A DNA stretch of 6,031 nucleotides from Treponema sp. (GTDB taxonomy: Bacteria; Spirochaetota; Spirochaetia; Treponematales; Breznakiellaceae): contig JAISFT010000157.1 in the NCBI GenBank assembly GCA_031263435.1, positions 1 through 6,031 on the forward strand. Direction: 5' to 3'. The position numbers were made by a program, and so were the translations under genes. Positions 5,674 to 6,031 of the stretch are shown here, in pieces; the stretch's first letter is position 1; each line of letters begins with the position of its first letter. Under the pieces are notes generated by a model. That model made no database searches. It saw only the letters and a list, made by a program, of their open reading frames with translations, and was not told the DNA's origin.

Positions 5674-5696
5674 CCCCCCTTATGGGGGGCTATTTT
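5674..5696 (+). terminator. Terminator-like hairpin C6-TTAT-G6
   Basis: Six C (5674-5679) pair with six G (5684-5689) around TTAT, followed by CTATTTTAAG. The stem is strong and the U-rich tail short. It ends only six bases before the ribosome binding site of the next gene, so it either terminates leftward transcription before the HU-like gene or acts as an attenuator in that gene's own leader. Confidence 0.5.
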
Positions 5697-5714
5697 AAGT
5701 TAAGGAGCATTGCC

Positions 5715-6031
5715 ATGTTGGAATACACATTGGAACCAAACGAACTGACCGAGAACCCCAACGATTATCGCGCCCAGGTTATCAACGTCTCGTCTTCCAC
5801 CCAGGAAGACATCATCAACCGCATTATGGAGATAGGCGCGGGGCTCACCCGCTCGGATGTCGTCAGCGTATTCGAGGCCGAAAAGCAGGTCCTCGCCCGG
5901 ATCATCGCGGACGGCGGCGCGATCAACACGGAGCTGTTCAACGCCTTCCCCAGCATCTCCGGCGTGTTCGATTCGCCGGACGAGCCCTTTGACCCTACCA
6001 AGCACAAGGTGCACATCAAACTCCAGGGCGG
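5715..6031 (+). CDS. HU/IHF-like DNA-binding, DUF4469-type protein (5' part, runs off the right edge)
   Basis: ATG 5715 has AAGGAG (5702-5707) with a seven-base spacing, and the frame stays open to the edge (105 codons). The protein begins MLEYTLEPNELTENPNDYRA and continues with QEDIINRIMEIGAGLTRSDV, then VVSVFEAEKQVLARIIADGG and AINTELFNAFPSISGVF. This pattern is familiar from HU-HIG/HU-like DNA-binding domains of proteins with a C-terminal DUF4469 Ig-like domain, found in Bacteroidetes and some treponemes. Such proteins are poorly characterised; a nucleoid or DNA-binding role is inferred from the fold. The terminator-like hairpin before it suggests it is not part of the importer operon. The C-terminal half is not visible, so the DUF4469 part is expected but not seen. 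Confidence 0.75.
   Translation, partial: MLEYTLEPNELTENPNDYRAQVINVSSSTQEDIINRIMEIGAGLTRSDVVSVFEAEKQVLARIIADGGAINTELFNAFPSISGVFDSPDEPFDPTKHKVHIKLQG

Overview
The window looks like a carbohydrate-acquisition locus from a spirochaete, most likely a Treponema-like host-associated or gut species. The lineage is inferred from two things. The solute-binding protein has an export signal ending in LFAGGS without a lipobox cysteine, a style I associate with spirochaete binding proteins. An HU/IHF-like DUF4469-type protein also lies downstream. Coding DNA is GC-rich, with a clear preference for G or C at third positions. No marker gene is present, so the taxonomy is tentative.

Layout. On the minus strand, 1-488 is the 5' part of a glycoside hydrolase family 2 (beta-galactosidase-like) gene that runs off the left edge. 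A divergent control region (489-610) with a LacI-type operator separates it from a plus-strand LacI/GalR regulator (611-1633). A 382-base regulatory stretch follows (1634-2015). It holds two perfect GAAACCGGTTTC operators, a strong sigma70-like promoter, and a short ORF with a good ribosome binding site that contains a run of 20 C. Next comes a three-gene ABC sugar importer: permease 1 (LplB type, 2016-2945), permease 2 (YtcP/LplC type, 2967-3890) and a large solute-binding protein (YtcQ/LplA type, 3995-5542). Three hairpins lie between permease 2 and the binding protein, two of them near-identical and in tandem. After the importer, 5543-5714 holds a long hairpin, a 21-bp-period direct repeat and a terminator-like hairpin. 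The last gene (5715 to the right edge) is the N-terminal part of an HU/HU-HIG-type DNA-binding, DUF4469-like protein, probably a separate unit.

How the genes fit together. The regulator probably senses a sugar or oligosaccharide and binds the three near-identical palindromes, so that the hydrolase and the importer are co-controlled. The importer would bring in an oligosaccharide that the GH2 enzyme cleaves. No ATPase gene is present, so a shared MsmK/UgpC-like ATPase encoded elsewhere is expected.

The most unusual element is the C20 tract between the operon promoter and the first permease. With 20 C the short ORF ends at a TAG at 1970-1972. Losing one C would fuse it in frame to permease 1, and gaining one C would make it end just inside the permease start. 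This has the arithmetic of a slippage-based switch on a sugar importer, provided the tract length is real and variable.
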